Origin: Pseudomonadota bacterium
GTDB lineage: Bacteria; Pseudomonadota; Alphaproteobacteria; Rhizobiales; Beijerinckiaceae
NCBI GenBank assembly: GCA_021780015.1
Contig: JAJXZN010000297.1
Location: forward strand, 1-6,687
Direction of reading: 5' to 3'
DNA: 6,687 bases
Positions 6,214-6,687 of this stretch are shown one piece after another; the stretch's first letter is position 1; every line of letters begins with the position of its first letter. The position numbers and the translations under genes are program-made. The notes beneath the pieces were generated by a model. That model did not search any database and was not told the DNA's origin. It worked only from the letters and a program-made list of their open reading frames with translations.

Positions 6214-6242
6214 CTTTCGAAGGAGAGCCGGCGCTCCTATAT
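6214..6242 (+). promoter_or_regulatory. Candidate vegetative promoter of rpoH
   Basis: CTTTCG (6214-6219) is followed after exactly 17 bases by CTATAT (6237-6242). CTATAT matches the -10 element of the alphaproteobacterial housekeeping consensus CTTGAC-N17-CTATAT, while the -35 keeps only CTT. Transcription would begin near 6248-6250 and give an rpoH leader of about 67 bases. An inverted repeat, aggag (6221-6225) with ctcct (6234-6238), covers the spacer and touches the -10. Confidence 0.4.
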
Positions 6243-6249
6243 TTGCCAT

Positions 6250-6274
6250 ACGGCAGACTTCGGTTGCCGTTTTT
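6250..6274 (+). terminator. UUCG-capped hairpin with T-run between rluD and rpoH
   Basis: The arms 6250-6258 (acggcagac) and 6263-6270 (gttgccgt) pair over 8 bp, with G6256 bulged. They close the loop ttcg (6259-6262) as c(UUCG)g, an unusually stable tetraloop. The hairpin runs directly into five T residues (6270-6274). This is a good intrinsic terminator for rluD, 116 bases past its stop codon. It also falls immediately after the candidate rpoH promoter, so it may instead be a 5'-terminal hairpin or attenuator of the rpoH mRNA. Confidence 0.6.
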
Positions 6275-6316
6275 GAGCTCGCCGAAACGGGAGTTCGACA
6301 GGAGGGATTTTTCACA

Positions 6317-6687
6317 ATGGCTTCAGCAGCCGCACTTCCCATTCTCTCGGGGGAAAACGGACTATCCCGCTATCTCCGCGAAATCCGCCGGTTCCCGATG
6401 CTGGAACCGCAAGAGGAATATATGCTCGCCAAGCGCTGGCGCGAGCATGAGGACCCGCAAGCCGCGCAGAAACTGGTGACGTCGCATCTGCGGCTCGTCG
6501 CCAAAATCGCCATGGGTTATCGCGGCTATGGCCTGCCGATCGGCGAAGTCATTTCGGAAGGCAATGTCGGCCTGATGCAGGCGGTGAAGCGCTTCGAGCC
6601 TGACCGCGGTTTTCGTCTCGCGACCTATGCGATGTGGTGGATCCGCGCCTCGATCCAAGAATATATCCTGCGCTCCTGGTCGCTCGT
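6317..6687 (+). CDS. rpoH: RNA polymerase sigma factor RpoH (sigma-32), N-terminal part, cut by window edge
   Basis: RpoH directs RNA polymerase to heat-shock and related stress promoters. The first 123 residues are present. GLSRYLREIRRFPMLEPQEEYMLAKRW (15-41) is region 1.2. TSHLRLVAKIAMGYRGYGLP (55-74) and EGNVGLMQAVKRFEPDRGFRLATYAMWWIRASIQEYILRSWSL (81-123) are regions 2.1-2.4, including the core-binding and -10-recognition segment. The wording is that of alphaproteobacterial RpoH rather than RpoD. The RpoH box and region 4 lie beyond the window. The ATG at 6317 is supported by a strong Shine-Dalgarno sequence, AGGAGG (6300-6305), 11 bases upstream. It follows rluD after 182 bases with its own likely promoter and an upstream hairpin. 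Many Alphaproteobacteria have two rpoH paralogues; which one this is cannot be told from here, though the rluD neighbour suggests the conserved RpoH1-type copy. Confidence 0.95.
   Translation, partial: MASAAALPILSGENGLSRYLREIRRFPMLEPQEEYMLAKRWREHEDPQAAQKLVTSHLRLVAKIAMGYRGYGLPIGEVISEGNVGLMQAVKRFEPDRGFRLATYAMWWIRASIQEYILRSWSL

Overview
The window is about 6.7 kb of GC-rich chromosomal DNA, most likely from an alphaproteobacterium of the Hyphomicrobiales (Rhizobiales). The placement rests on an RluA/RluD-type pseudouridine synthase directly upstream of an rpoH with alphaproteobacterial wording, a cyclic-glucan-exporter-like (NdvA/ChvA) ABC transporter, and an HWE-family histidine kinase. A family such as Beijerinckiaceae is possible but cannot be fixed from this sequence. 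There are seven genes. Five are complete (rpsO, a small ribbon-helix-helix protein, the kinase, the transporter, rluD) and two are cut by the window edges (pnp on the left, rpoH on the right).

Left part (1-1269, minus strand). Read in the direction of transcription, the order is a 77-residue ribbon-helix-helix protein, rpsO (ribosomal protein S15), then the start of pnp (polynucleotide phosphorylase). The rpsO-pnp gap is 382 bases. It holds a GC hairpin followed by a short T-rich stretch (probable partial terminator after rpsO) and several complementary segments upstream of pnp that look like a structured leader.

Middle (1270-3143). A 290-base, locally very AT-rich divergent promoter region separates the ribbon-helix-helix gene from a plus-strand sensor kinase. 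The kinase is the most unusual protein here. It carries an RsbW/SpoIIAB-like GHKL ATPase domain at its N-terminus, then a PAS domain, then a complete HWE histidine kinase core with a second ATPase. It has no membrane segment and no receiver domain.

Right part (3164-6687). The NdvA-like exporter runs convergently towards the kinase, with only 20 bases between the stop codons and a hairpin in that gap. Divergent from it across 100 bases is rluD, followed after 182 bases by rpoH (sigma-32). The rluD-rpoH gap contains a plausible vegetative promoter and, immediately downstream, a UUCG-capped hairpin with a T-run. That hairpin either ends the rluD transcript or lies at the very 5' end of the rpoH message.

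Most of the window is housekeeping RNA and translation machinery (S15, PNPase, RluD) plus stress-response regulation (RpoH, the HWE kinase). I found no mobile element, CRISPR array, tRNA or rRNA, and no clear novel multi-gene system. The points worth a second look are the double-ATPase kinase, the rluD-rpoH intergenic architecture and the structured pnp leader.
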